Shown here piece by piece: positions 1 to 5,357 of a stretch of DNA of 5,357 nucleotides. The DNA lies in the NCBI GenBank assembly GCA_004376305.1, contig SOKD01000274.1, forward strand, positions 1 through 5,357, in the 5' to 3' direction. Numbering within the stretch: position 1 is the stretch's first letter; each line of letters begins with the position of its first letter. This stretch comes from Candidatus Cloacimonadota bacterium. GTDB taxonomy: Bacteria; Hydrothermota; E44-bin80. A program made the translations under genes and the position numbers. The notes beneath the pieces were generated by a model, which saw only the letters and a program-made list of their open reading frames with translations, was not told the DNA's origin and made no database searches.

Positions 1-11
1 AAAATTCGTGA

Positions 12-40
12 TTGACTTTTTAACGAGATTTTGATATAAT
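12..40 (+). promoter_or_regulatory. Sigma-70-type promoter of the histone gene
   Basis: The -35 hexamer TTGACT (12-17, 5 of 6 to consensus) and a perfect -10 hexamer TATAAT (35-40) are separated by the optimal 17 nt. The TGA just before the -10 (32-34) adds an extended -10 element. Transcription should begin near 46-48, giving a leader of about 66 nt before the ATG at 113. Such a close match predicts strong, largely activator-independent transcription, as expected for an abundant chromatin protein. The leader can form a small hairpin (55-60 with 67-72, 6 bp, 6-nt loop). Confidence 0.85.
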
Positions 41-100
41 CATCAAAACAGCAAATGGAAAAGAAGTTCCATACCATACACAGAATAAATAAAGGAAGGA

Positions 101-107
101 AAGGAGG
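101..107 (+). promoter_or_regulatory. Strong ribosome binding site of the histone gene
   Basis: AAGGAGG matches the anti-Shine-Dalgarno sequence and ends 5 nt before the ATG at 113. It sits in a purine-rich run (91-109). It fixes the start codon and predicts efficient translation. Confidence 0.85.
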
Positions 108-112
108 ATGTA

Positions 113-301
113 ATGGGAGATAATGACATCTTGGTGGTTGTTTCCAAGGTAAAAAGCTACATACGTGCAAAAGCCGGTATGAATACGTCAGGGGCGGTGG
201 CAGGTGTGCTGTCTAACCTTGTTAAGGAATTGTGTGATAAGGCAATTGAGAATGCCAAAAACGATAGACGGAAGACGGTAAAAGATCGCGATTTTAGCTA
301 G
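113..301 (+). CDS. Short bacterial histone-fold protein (archaeal-histone/Bd0055-like)
   Basis: This 62-residue protein is predicted to bind DNA as a histone-fold dimer. Seen in the sequence: an amphipathic helix (about 8-20, VVVSKVKSYIRAK), a loop GMNTSG (22-27), a long central helix (about 28-51, through LSNLVKELCDKAIENAKND), then RKTVKDRDF (53-61). The last segment matches the RKT..xxD signature of archaeal histones such as HMfB: R53 and D60 lie seven apart, like the R-D clamp of the family, and K54-T55 occupy loop-2 DNA-contact positions. The protein stops directly after this motif, so the third helix is almost absent. This is the form of the single-histone bacterial proteins typified by Bdellovibrio Bd0055, and 62 aa fits that group. 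It is basic and lysine-rich, with no signal peptide or membrane segment. The gene is monocistronic between a near-consensus promoter and a strong terminator. The family call is by eye from motif and predicted helices. How it binds DNA (bending, wrapping or coating) cannot be read from sequence. Confidence 0.85.
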   Translation: MGDNDILVVVSKVKSYIRAKAGMNTSGAVAGVLSNLVKELCDKAIENAKNDRRKTVKDRDFS

Positions 302-358
302 AGAACAGCAGTAAAGAAAAATTAGTAAATAGTAAATAGGGAAATCCACACACAATCG

Positions 359-405
359 GAACTCGTATGGTATTGTTCACGAGTATCATACGGGTTCTTT
401 TATTT
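359..405 (+). terminator. Rho-independent terminator of the histone gene
   Basis: Bases 359-372 pair with 384-397 to give a 14-bp stem, with two G-U pairs (363/393 and 370/386) and an 11-nt loop (373-383). The stem is followed directly by TTTTATTT (398-405). It lies 58 nt after the stop codon. There is no A-run on the 5' side, so it should act only on rightward transcription. It separates the histone unit from the GNAT gene. Confidence 0.88.
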
Positions 406-412
406 CCTACCT

Positions 413-442
413 TGCCTTGTATTTAGCATTCAGAAAGGACAA
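413..442 (+). repeat. Intergenic 30-bp repeat, copy A
   Basis: This copy matches 1330-1359 at 27 of 30 positions in the same orientation, starting TGCCTTG and containing CATTCAGAAA. Weaker ungapped similarity continues for about 15 nt (443-457 against 1360-1374, 10 of 15). It lies between the histone terminator and the GNAT promoter. I do not recognise the family. Confidence 0.7.
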
Positions 443-480
443 TTACGATGTAAAATGTAGGTTACAGCAAGGAAAAGAAC

Positions 481-509
481 TTGACAAGGGATGAATTAAG
501 CGGTATTTT
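481..509 (+). promoter_or_regulatory. Candidate sigma-70-type promoter of the GNAT gene
   Basis: A perfect -35 TTGACA (481-486) is followed 17 nt later by TATTTT (504-509, 4 of 6 to TATAAT). The start would fall near 515-517, giving a leader of about 126 nt. The weaker -10 suggests a promoter that may be regulated. The dyad at 517-544 begins at the predicted start site. Confidence 0.55.
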
Positions 510-516
510 AAAGTAG

Positions 517-544
517 AATAATATCCCATTGCAGCGATATTATT
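517..544. promoter_or_regulatory. Perfect 9-bp dyad, candidate operator or 5'-end hairpin
   Basis: AATAATATC (517-525) and GATATTATT (536-544) are exact reverse complements separated by 10 nt. The arm-to-arm geometry (28 bp overall, centres about two helical turns apart) suits a dimeric helix-turn-helix repressor. The position, from the predicted +1 onward, is where a repressor would block initiation. It could instead fold as an AT-rich hairpin at the 5' end of the transcript. The dyad itself is seen; its role is inferred. Confidence 0.45.
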
Positions 545-625
545 GTTACTATACGGCAAGTCTCCTTGCTTAAAAGGATTGAGTGTAGTTTAATTGCCTC
601 AGTTTTTCAAAATTTGTGATTCTTT

Positions 626-634
626 GAAAGGAGG
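626..634 (+). promoter_or_regulatory. Ribosome binding site that sets the GNAT start
   Basis: GAAAGGAGG ends 7 nt before the ATG at 642. The in-frame TTG at 594 has no Shine-Dalgarno sequence upstream, and the 16 residues it would add read across this site, so ATG 642 is the start. Confidence 0.85.
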
Positions 635-641
635 AATAATA

Positions 642-1241
642 ATGTTAAAAGATTATCCAAAAGAGGTGACCTTAAAGAGCGGAGAAAAAGTTATTCTCCG
701 ACCGATGGTCAAAGAAGACGAGAAAATGTTATTAGAATTCTTCTTAAGACTCCCCGAAGAGGACAGGATTTTTCTAAGGGATGATGTTTCAGATCCTAAG
801 GTTGTTAAATCATGGGCAGAGAATGTAAACTATAAGCATGTGATTCCGATCTTAGCGGAAATAGACGGGAAGATAATAGGTGATGCAACATTGCATCGGA
901 GAACAACCGAAGAACTACAAAAAATTGGGGAGATCCGTATTGTGATCGACAAGGATTTTCGACGCCATGGATTAGGCGCTCTGCTCGCGAGGGAGATCTA
1001 CTATGTGGCTCTGAGTCTAAAGTATGGTAAACTTGTTGCAGAGGTATTTGAAGAGCAACGCGGAGTTCTGAAGATGTGTGAAACTCTTGGATTTCGCCAC
1101 GAAAGGATACTGATAAGCCGTGCTGTTGATCTTCAGGGGAGGAAGCGTAATCTTGTGGTTATGATCGAAGATGTTGATGCTCTATGGAAAGCGATTGAGG
1201 ATCTCATCAAGGAGGATGTTGGCCACTATTCAAGAGGATAA
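642..1241 (+). CDS. GNAT-family N-acetyltransferase
   Basis: This 199-residue cytosolic protein is predicted to transfer an acetyl group from acetyl-CoA to an amine on a small molecule or protein. The N-terminal strand and helix read VILRPMVKEDEKMLLEFF (17-34), typical of the GNAT opening 'lRp...eD...l..ff'. Residues 70-85 (ILAEIDGKIIGDATLH) form the central strands. The acetyl-CoA motif A strand EIRIVIDKDF (97-106) leads into the pyrophosphate loop RRHGLG (107-112), matching the R/Q-x-x-G-x-G/A signature. Motif B follows at about 131-152 (LVAEVF to ETLGF). The length is normal for a single-domain GNAT, with no fused cyclic-nucleotide-binding or CoA-ligase domain. The start is set by the GGAGG at 631-634. 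The gene has its own candidate promoter and no evident terminator behind it, so transcripts may run into the cyclase gene 234 nt downstream. The fold is confident, but the substrate cannot be predicted; protein-lysine, amino-acid or antibiotic-type substrates are all possible. Confidence 0.88.
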   Translation: MLKDYPKEVTLKSGEKVILRPMVKEDEKMLLEFFLRLPEEDRIFLRDDVSDPKVVKSWAENVNYKHVIPILAEIDGKIIGDATLHRRTTEELQKIGEIRIVIDKDFRRHGLGALLAREIYYVALSLKYGKLVAEVFEEQRGVLKMCETLGFRHERILISRAVDLQGRKRNLVVMIEDVDALWKAIEDLIKEDVGHYSRG

Positions 1242-1263
1242 GGGAAAAGGAATGGAGATATTT

Positions 1264-1300
1264 AGCCATAGATTATACTCAGATACACACAGATAAATCC
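1264..1300. repeat. Degenerate 'CCACAGATTTACAC' intergenic-repeat words
   Basis: AGCCATAGATTATACTCAG followed by ATACACACAGATAAATCC reads as a decayed form of the CGCCACAGATTTACACTGA element found twice near the right end of the window. It is non-coding and has no function I can assign. Confidence 0.45.
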
Positions 1301-1329
1301 CGTTAGAGAAATCCGTGTTCCCTGTACAA

Positions 1330-1359
1330 TGCCTTGCATTTAACATTCAGAAAAGACAA
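1330..1359 (+). repeat. Intergenic 30-bp repeat, copy B
   Basis: This is the second copy of the repeat at 413-442 (27 of 30 identical), lying upstream of the cyclase gene. The ten bases at 1328-1337 also occur inverted downstream of the cyclase as GCAAGGCATT (5180-5189). The three gene-flanking spacers therefore share related sequence. Confidence 0.7.
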
Positions 1360-1459
1360 GTAAAAAGTAAAAAGATAACACCATTAGAGCTTGCGGATTT
1401 CTTCCAATTACAGCAAATTGAGCGAAATGAAAAGATGCGAGATGTTGCGATGAAAAATT

Positions 1460-1465
1460 AGGTGA
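1460..1465 (+). promoter_or_regulatory. Ribosome binding site that sets the cyclase start
   Basis: AGGTGA matches the 3' half of the full Shine-Dalgarno AGGAGGTGA. It lies 10 nt before the ATG at 1476 but only 1 nt before the in-frame TTG at 1467, which favours the ATG. The zinc-ribbon proteins of this type also begin almost directly at the first cysteine pair. Confidence 0.6.
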
Positions 1466-1475
1466 ATTGAGAAAG

Positions 1476-4400
1476 ATGAAGTGCCCGAGATGTGATTTTC
1501 TTAATCCTGCAGGTTCCAAATTCTGCAATCAATGCGGTATGCAGCTTTTCATATCTTCCATTGATGATGATCATCTTACCTTCGCACAGAGCCATCTTCC
1601 CGATGAAATGAGAGTGAGGATTTCTTCTTCTTGCATCGAAGGTGAAAGAAAACATGTGACCGTTCTTTTCTCAGACATTTCTGGCTTTACTGCTCTTTCG
1701 GAAGCACTTGATCCCGAAGAGTTAACAGAGCTCATAAATACCTGTTTTGATTCACTCATTAAAGTCATTTACAAATACGAGGGTACAATCGACAAATTTA
1801 TAGGAGATTGCATCATGGTACTTTTCGGTGCCCCCATAGCTCATGAGGATGATCCGGAACGTTCCGTTCTTACTGCTTTTGAGATCCTCGGAGCACTTGA
1901 TCGTTTCAATGAGGAGCAGAGAGTGAATCTTTCGATTCATATAGGCATAAATTCCGGGATTGTCATTGCTGGTGGAGTTGGCTCTGATCTAAGGATGGAC
2001 TATACCGTGATGGGAGACACGGTGAATGTTGCAGAGAGGCTTATGGGTGTTGCGAAAGATGAGATCCTTGTGAGTGAATCGGTGTTTGCGAAGACAAAGC
2101 ATATGTTTGAAATGCACAAGATAAAGCCCCTGAAACTCAAAGGGAAAGCAAAAAAGGTCACTGCTTACAGGGTAATAGGCATAAAAGAAAAGCCGGAGCG
2201 AAAGCGCGGAATTGTGGAGTTTCTTTCACCACTTGTGGGAAGGAAAAAGGAATTGCAGCAGTTTAATTCAATTTCTCAACAGGTTCAGAAGGGAAGCGCT
2301 GCAGCAGTAGCCATCATTGGTGAAGCAGGAATCGGGAAATCTCGACTTATCGAGGAATTCAGGAGGCGAGAAAACGGGAACGCTCAGTGGCTTATTGGCA
2401 GATGCAAATATTTGGGAAGAACGCTGCCATTTCAGGTTTTTCGTGATCACATTCATTCATATTTTGGTATCAGTGAGTATGAACACATAATGGATATGAG
2501 AAAGAAGATCAAGACAAAAGCTCAGTCCTTATTCAAGAGAAAAACCAATCATTATCTTCCATATCTCTATTTATTTCTATCATTGGATATTCCTGAATCA
2601 ATTCAGGACAAGGTGAAATATCTTGATCCTGAACATCTTCAATTGGAGCAATTTGTCACCGTAAAAGCGCTCTTTAGAGAAATATCGAAACGAAGACCTC
2701 TAATCCTGTGCTTTGAGGATATGTACTGGATTGATGCTGAATCCCTGGAATTGATAAAGTTTCTATCGGAAGGGCTCAAGGATATGCCCATTCTTTTTCT
2801 CCTGGAGACGAGACCGAAAAAACAATCAATGCTGCGAAAGATTAAGAAAGATATCAAAAAAGCACTCAAGGAACAATATGTGGAGATGAGATTGCAACCA
2901 TTCACCAGCAAAGAAGCCCTTTCAATGATAAAAACTCTTATAAAGATTTCAGGGTACGAAGACAGCATTTGTTCTGTTATATTTGAAAAATCGGAAGGGA
3001 ACCCGTTTTACATCGAGGAAATCATTCGTTCCCTCATGGATTCAGATATATTGAAAAAGAAAAATGGTGTGTGGCAATTTGCCAAAAGTAAGTCCTCTTT
3101 TGAAGTTCCGGATTCAGTGGAAGCAGTAATAGGATCAAGGATTGATAGGCTTTCTGATAATGAAAAGTACCTCCTTTCTCAGGCATCAGTAATCGGGAAG
3201 AGCTTCCCCCATGCGATACTGCAGAGTCTTAATGCTGACATCCAAATTGACCAGGCACTTAAAACGCTCATACATCGTGAATTTATCATTGAAAGGAATG
3301 TTGCTTCCTTTCCCCAGACTGAGAGAGGGACATATGGACAAAAGGATTCCACTGCTCAAGACCTATCCGACAAAGAATACATGTTCAAGCACGTCCTTAT
3401 TAGAGATGTTGCGTATCGAGGGTTATTAAAAAGGAAACGGAGGAGGATACACAGAAAGGTGGCGAAGAGCATTGAAGAGATATTCAAGAAGCGAATCCCC
3501 GAGTACTATGAATCACTTGCATATCATTACTATCATGGGGAGGTATTTGAGAAATCTTACAATTACTACAAGAAAGCGGGGAATGCTGCCAAAGAGCTCT
3601 ATAGGAACAGTACTGCAATAGAATGCTATTCAAAAGCAATGAAGGTTCATAAGAAGCTCTTTCCAAATAACAAGGAGGAGAAGGCAGAACTGTTTGGAAA
3701 TATCGCTGATGTGGAAGCAATCAGGGGTGACTATGATGGCGCTCTGGCAAAGTACAACAGTGCTATTATGCTTTATGCTACCGTTGAAAAGAAGGCTGAC
3801 ATGAAAAGGAAGATTGCAAACATGTTCGTTAATAGGAGTGAATATAACAAAGCCATTGCATCATACGACGAAGCAATTGTGATGCTGCAAGAGAAGACTT
3901 TCTCATCTATCCTTTCAGAAACACTCATAGACTTTGCATGGCTTCTCAATATGAGAAAAGGCGACCATGCTCGCGCAAAGGAAATGACAACAAAAGCACT
4001 TGCCAATTTGGAAAGGAGCAATGAACCAATAATTTATGCAAAGGGCATCAATACACTTGGTAGCATTTGCTATAATATGAGCAATTACGATGAGGCATTA
4101 GGATACTACCAGGAAACACTGAAGGTTTATGAAACATTGAATAATAAAAGGGGAATTGGATATGCTTCAAATAACATAGGACTTATTTATCGAAATAAAG
4201 GAGAGTTCAGTGTCGCTTTGGCGTACAATTCGAGGTATCTTGCAATATCCGAGGAGATAGGAGATAGAAAGGGCATTGGGATTGCTTGCAATAATATGGG
4301 GGGACTATACCATGATAATGGGAAAATGGACACTGCTTTAAAATACTATAGAAGATACCTGGCGATAGCTGAGGAAATAGGATACAAAAGGGGTGTTTGC

Positions 4401-5159
4401 ATTGCTTATGGAAATATTGGGATAGTCTATCGGAAAAAGGGAAAACTTAATAAAGCGCTCGAATACTATGAACGCTACCTGGATATATCAGAGGAAATTG
4501 GCTATAGACAAGGAATTTGTTTGGCGTCGAATTACATTGGCGTTGCACATTTTTATAAGGGAGAGTACAAGATCGCACTTGATCATTTAAGGCGATACCT
4601 TTCGATATCAGAGGGAATTGACTATAAGAGAGGCGTTGCAGACGCATGTTTTAATATAGGAAGGATATATGGAGAGTTGGGAAAGTACAAGTACGCAGAG
4701 AAGTATCTTATGAAGGCAAAAAAGTCATTTACGGAAATGGGGAGTAATCTCGCAAAGATTTTTGCCAGTCTTTCGGAACTGAGAATCGCAGAGGGTAACT
4801 ATGAACCGGCAATAGAGTTGGCAAAAAAAGCCCTTTCCTCTTCAGAAGGAGCGGAAAAACCCACAAGAGAAATATTTGCATTGCGGGTTCTGGGTAAGGC
4901 TTTGGCACATAATAATACTACTGAAGCTCTTCGTTGCATAAGAAAAGCTGTTGCATTGGCAAAAAAAGGGAAAAGGGAGCACGAGTTGGGAATTTCTCTT
5001 TATGAGCTGGGCAAGCTGCTTGTGCATGCAGGAGAGTTGAAGAAGGCAAAGAGACATTTGACTGATGCAAGAACACTGTTCAAAAAACTCGGTTTACAGG
5101 TATGGCGAAAAAAAGCAACTATGGCGATACGTGAAGTGAAGCATGCTGGTGGTCAATAA
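1476..5159 (+). CDS. Zinc ribbon-class IIIb nucleotidyl cyclase-STAND-like NTPase-TPR protein
   Basis: This 1227-residue multidomain protein is predicted to be a cytosolic adenylate cyclase. Residues 1-20 form a zinc ribbon with C3, C6, C17 and C20. The class III cyclase domain (about 58-233) has both metal aspartates (D67 in FSDISGF, D111 in FIGD), substrate-selecting K107 and T177, and transition-state N184 and R188. Thr instead of Asp at 177 marks class IIIb, whose members include bicarbonate-responsive CyaC and mammalian soluble cyclase. Residues 250-475 are an AAA/STAND NTPase: Walker A GEAGIGKS (282-289), Walker B LILCFEDMYWID (409-420), then ETRP (444-447) and SEGNPFYIEE (506-515). A winged-helix-like part follows (545-578), then FKHVLIRDVAY (637-647). 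TPRs fill about 680-1207. There is no signal peptide or membrane helix. The architecture resembles mammalian ADCY10 (cyclase, NTPase, TPR), except for a single cyclase domain that must dimerise. ATP as substrate and bicarbonate response are inferred from family residues. The gene has no clear promoter of its own and may be co-transcribed with the GNAT gene. Confidence 0.92.
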   Translation: MKCPRCDFLNPAGSKFCNQCGMQLFISSIDDDHLTFAQSHLPDEMRVRISSSCIEGERKHVTVLFSDISGFTALSEALDPEELTELINTCFDSLIKVIYKYEGTIDKFIGDCIMVLFGAPIAHEDDPERSVLTAFEILGALDRFNEEQRVNLSIHIGINSGIVIAGGVGSDLRMDYTVMGDTVNVAERLMGVAKDEILVSESVFAKTKHMFEMHKIKPLKLKGKAKKVTAYRVIGIKEKPERKRGIVEFLSPLVGRKKELQQFNSISQQVQKGSAAAVAIIGEAGIGKSRLIEEFRRRENGNAQWLIGRCKYLGRTLPFQVFRDHIHSYFGISEYEHIMDMRKKIKTKAQSLFKRKTNHYLPYLYLFLSLDIPESIQDKVKYLDPEHLQLEQFVTVKALFREISKRRPLILCFEDMYWIDAESLELIKFLSEGLKDMPILFLLETRPKKQSMLRKIKKDIKKALKEQYVEMRLQPFTSKEALSMIKTLIKISGYEDSICSVIFEKSEGNPFYIEEIIRSLMDSDILKKKNGVWQFAKSKSSFEVPDSVEAVIGSRIDRLSDNEKYLLSQASVIGKSFPHAILQSLNADIQIDQALKTLIHREFIIERNVASFPQTERGTYGQKDSTAQDLSDKEYMFKHVLIRDVAYRGLLKRKRRRIHRKVAKSIEEIFKKRIPEYYESLAYHYYHGEVFEKSYNYYKKAGNAAKELYRNSTAIECYSKAMKVHKKLFPNNKEEKAELFGNIADVEAIRGDYDGALAKYNSAIMLYATVEKKADMKRKIANMFVNRSEYNKAIASYDEAIVMLQEKTFSSILSETLIDFAWLLNMRKGDHARAKEMTTKALANLERSNEPIIYAKGINTLGSICYNMSNYDEALGYYQETLKVYETLNNKRGIGYASNNIGLIYRNKGEFSVALAYNSRYLAISEEIGDRKGIGIACNNMGGLYHDNGKMDTALKYYRRYLAIAEEIGYKRGVCIAYGNIGIVYRKKGKLNKALEYYERYLDISEEIGYRQGICLASNYIGVAHFYKGEYKIALDHLRRYLSISEGIDYKRGVADACFNIGRIYGELGKYKYAEKYLMKAKKSFTEMGSNLAKIFASLSELRIAEGNYEPAIELAKKALSSSEGAEKPTREIFALRVLGKALAHNNTTEALRCIRKAVALAKKGKREHELGISLYELGKLLVHAGELKKAKRHLTDARTLFKKLGLQVWRKKATMAIREVKHAGGQ
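4026..4745 (+). repeat. In-gene array of six 120-bp TPR units
   Basis: Residues 851-1090 of the cyclase protein fall into six consecutive 40-residue units with no insertions or deletions, starting at residues 851, 891, 931, 971, 1011 and 1051. The common pattern is KRG-x4-A-x-N-x-IG-x-x-Y-x-x-KG-x-x-x-x-AL-x-Y-x-x-RYL-x-I-SEEIGY. Counting by eye, units 891/931 and 931/971 are each identical at 21 of 40 positions. A 40-residue rather than 34-residue TPR is the form seen in LGN- and kinesin-light-chain-type repeats. Less similar units in the same register extend back to residue 771, and more diverged ones run on to about 1207. Confidence 0.85.
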
Positions 5160-5189
5160 TGTTGTATTCATTCCACACAGCAAGGCATT

Positions 5190-5323
5190 TCGCCACAGAT
5201 TTACACTGAAATTTCTCACCACAGAGACACAGAGGAATACCTTTTAGCCACGGTTTCTACACGGTTCATCACTGTATATTCCCTGCCACACACCAATACA
5301 TCTCGCCACAGATTTACACTGAA
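5190..5323. repeat. Intergenic repeat cluster with a perfect 21-bp direct repeat
   Basis: The 21-bp word at 5190-5210 (beginning TCGCCACAGATTTACACTG) recurs exactly at 5303-5323, 113 bp downstream in the same orientation. Between them lie CACCACAGAGACACAGAGG (5217-5235) and a diverged relative, AGCCACGGTTTCTACACGG (5246-5264). Words of this kind recur between genes in many environmental bacterial genomes, as I recall; their role is unknown. There are only two exact copies, with unlike spacing to the others, so this is not a CRISPR array. Confidence 0.65.
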
Positions 5324-5357
5324 TATCACTGATTATCCCCTACCACTCCTCCAGGGC

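Larger units (their letters stand above)
302..641. other. Non-coding stretch between the histone and GNAT genes
   Basis: These 340 nt hold, in order: a tandem AGTAAAT pair just before 340, the histone terminator (359-405), copy A of the 30-bp repeat (413-442), a candidate promoter (481-509), a 9-bp dyad (517-544), a small hairpin (556-560 with 565-569, GCAAG/CTTGC, 4-nt loop) and the GNAT ribosome binding site (626-634). No credible coding region is seen on either strand, and no tRNA or other known RNA gene was recognised. Confidence 0.7.

Noticed and set aside
55..123. A 22-codon upstream reading frame overlapping the histone start in another frame
   Set aside because: Its ATG would be only about 8 nt from the predicted transcript start with no ribosome binding site. 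Its codons run through the purine-rich Shine-Dalgarno region, so it is more simply explained as leader sequence.
594..641. A TTG start adding 16 residues to the GNAT protein
   Set aside because: It has no Shine-Dalgarno sequence, and the added stretch reads through the strong GGAGG that serves the ATG at 642. The added residues do not resemble a GNAT N-terminus.
1242..1475. A promoter or terminator between the GNAT and cyclase genes
   Set aside because: TTGCAT (1334) and TTGCGG (1391) have no acceptable -10 at 16-18 nt, and no stem followed by a T-run was found. I therefore left both uncalled.
1340..1528. Minus-strand open frame across the cyclase start
   Set aside because: It is antisense to the zinc-ribbon codons, has no recognisable domain and no ribosome binding site that I could see. 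The same applies to the minus-strand frames at 1458-1655, 1571-1768, 1752-1940, 2268-2456, 2639-2968, 3484-3720, 3773-4021, 4447-4647 and 4842-5057.
3211..3429. Plus-strand 72-codon frame inside the cyclase gene
   Set aside because: It is an out-of-frame shadow of a well-supported continuous coding sequence and shows no domain of its own.
5160..5357. A terminator after the cyclase gene, or a CRISPR array in the repeat cluster
   Set aside because: No GC-rich stem with a T-tail is visible. The exact repeat occurs only twice, 113 bp apart, with related words rather than unique spacers between the copies.

Overview
The window looks like a piece of a bacterial chromosome with fairly low GC (about 40% by eye). 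Sigma-70-type promoters, strong Shine-Dalgarno sequences and a Rho-independent terminator argue for a bacterium rather than an archaeon, although the first gene encodes a protein with the archaeal/eukaryotic histone fold. The phylum cannot be fixed from sequence alone. The combination of a short bacterial histone, a giant zinc ribbon-cyclase-NTPase-TPR protein and 'CCACAGATTTACAC..' intergenic words suggests a Gram-negative environmental lineage, for example a deltaproteobacterial-type or candidate-phylum genome. That placement is inference.

Layout, all genes on the + strand. (1) 1-405 is a self-contained transcription unit: a near-consensus promoter (TTGACT, 17 nt, extended -10 TATAAT), a leader of about 66 nt, an ideal Shine-Dalgarno, a 62-residue histone-fold protein, and a 14-bp terminator hairpin with a T-rich tail. 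(2) 406-641 is non-coding. It holds the first copy of a 30-bp imperfect repeat, a second candidate promoter (TTGACA, 17 nt, TATTTT) and a perfect 9-bp dyad over the predicted transcription start. (3) 642-1241 encodes a 199-residue GNAT N-acetyltransferase. (4) 1242-1475 is non-coding, with degenerate intergenic-repeat words and the second copy of the 30-bp repeat. No convincing terminator or promoter was found there, so read-through from the GNAT gene into the next gene is possible. (5) 1476-5159 encodes a 1227-residue cytosolic signalling protein: zinc ribbon, class IIIb nucleotidyl cyclase with all catalytic residues, MalT/STAND-like NTPase, and a long TPR array with an exact 40-residue (120-bp) period. 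(6) 5160-5357 is non-coding and rich in repeats, including a perfect 21-bp direct repeat.

Functionally, the histone is probably an abundant DNA-binding protein expressed on its own. The large protein probably makes cAMP in the cytoplasm under control of its NTPase and TPR parts, with an architecture that parallels the bicarbonate-sensing soluble adenylyl cyclases. The GNAT lies between them. Its substrate is unknown, and any link to the lysine-rich histone or to cAMP is only a hypothesis.
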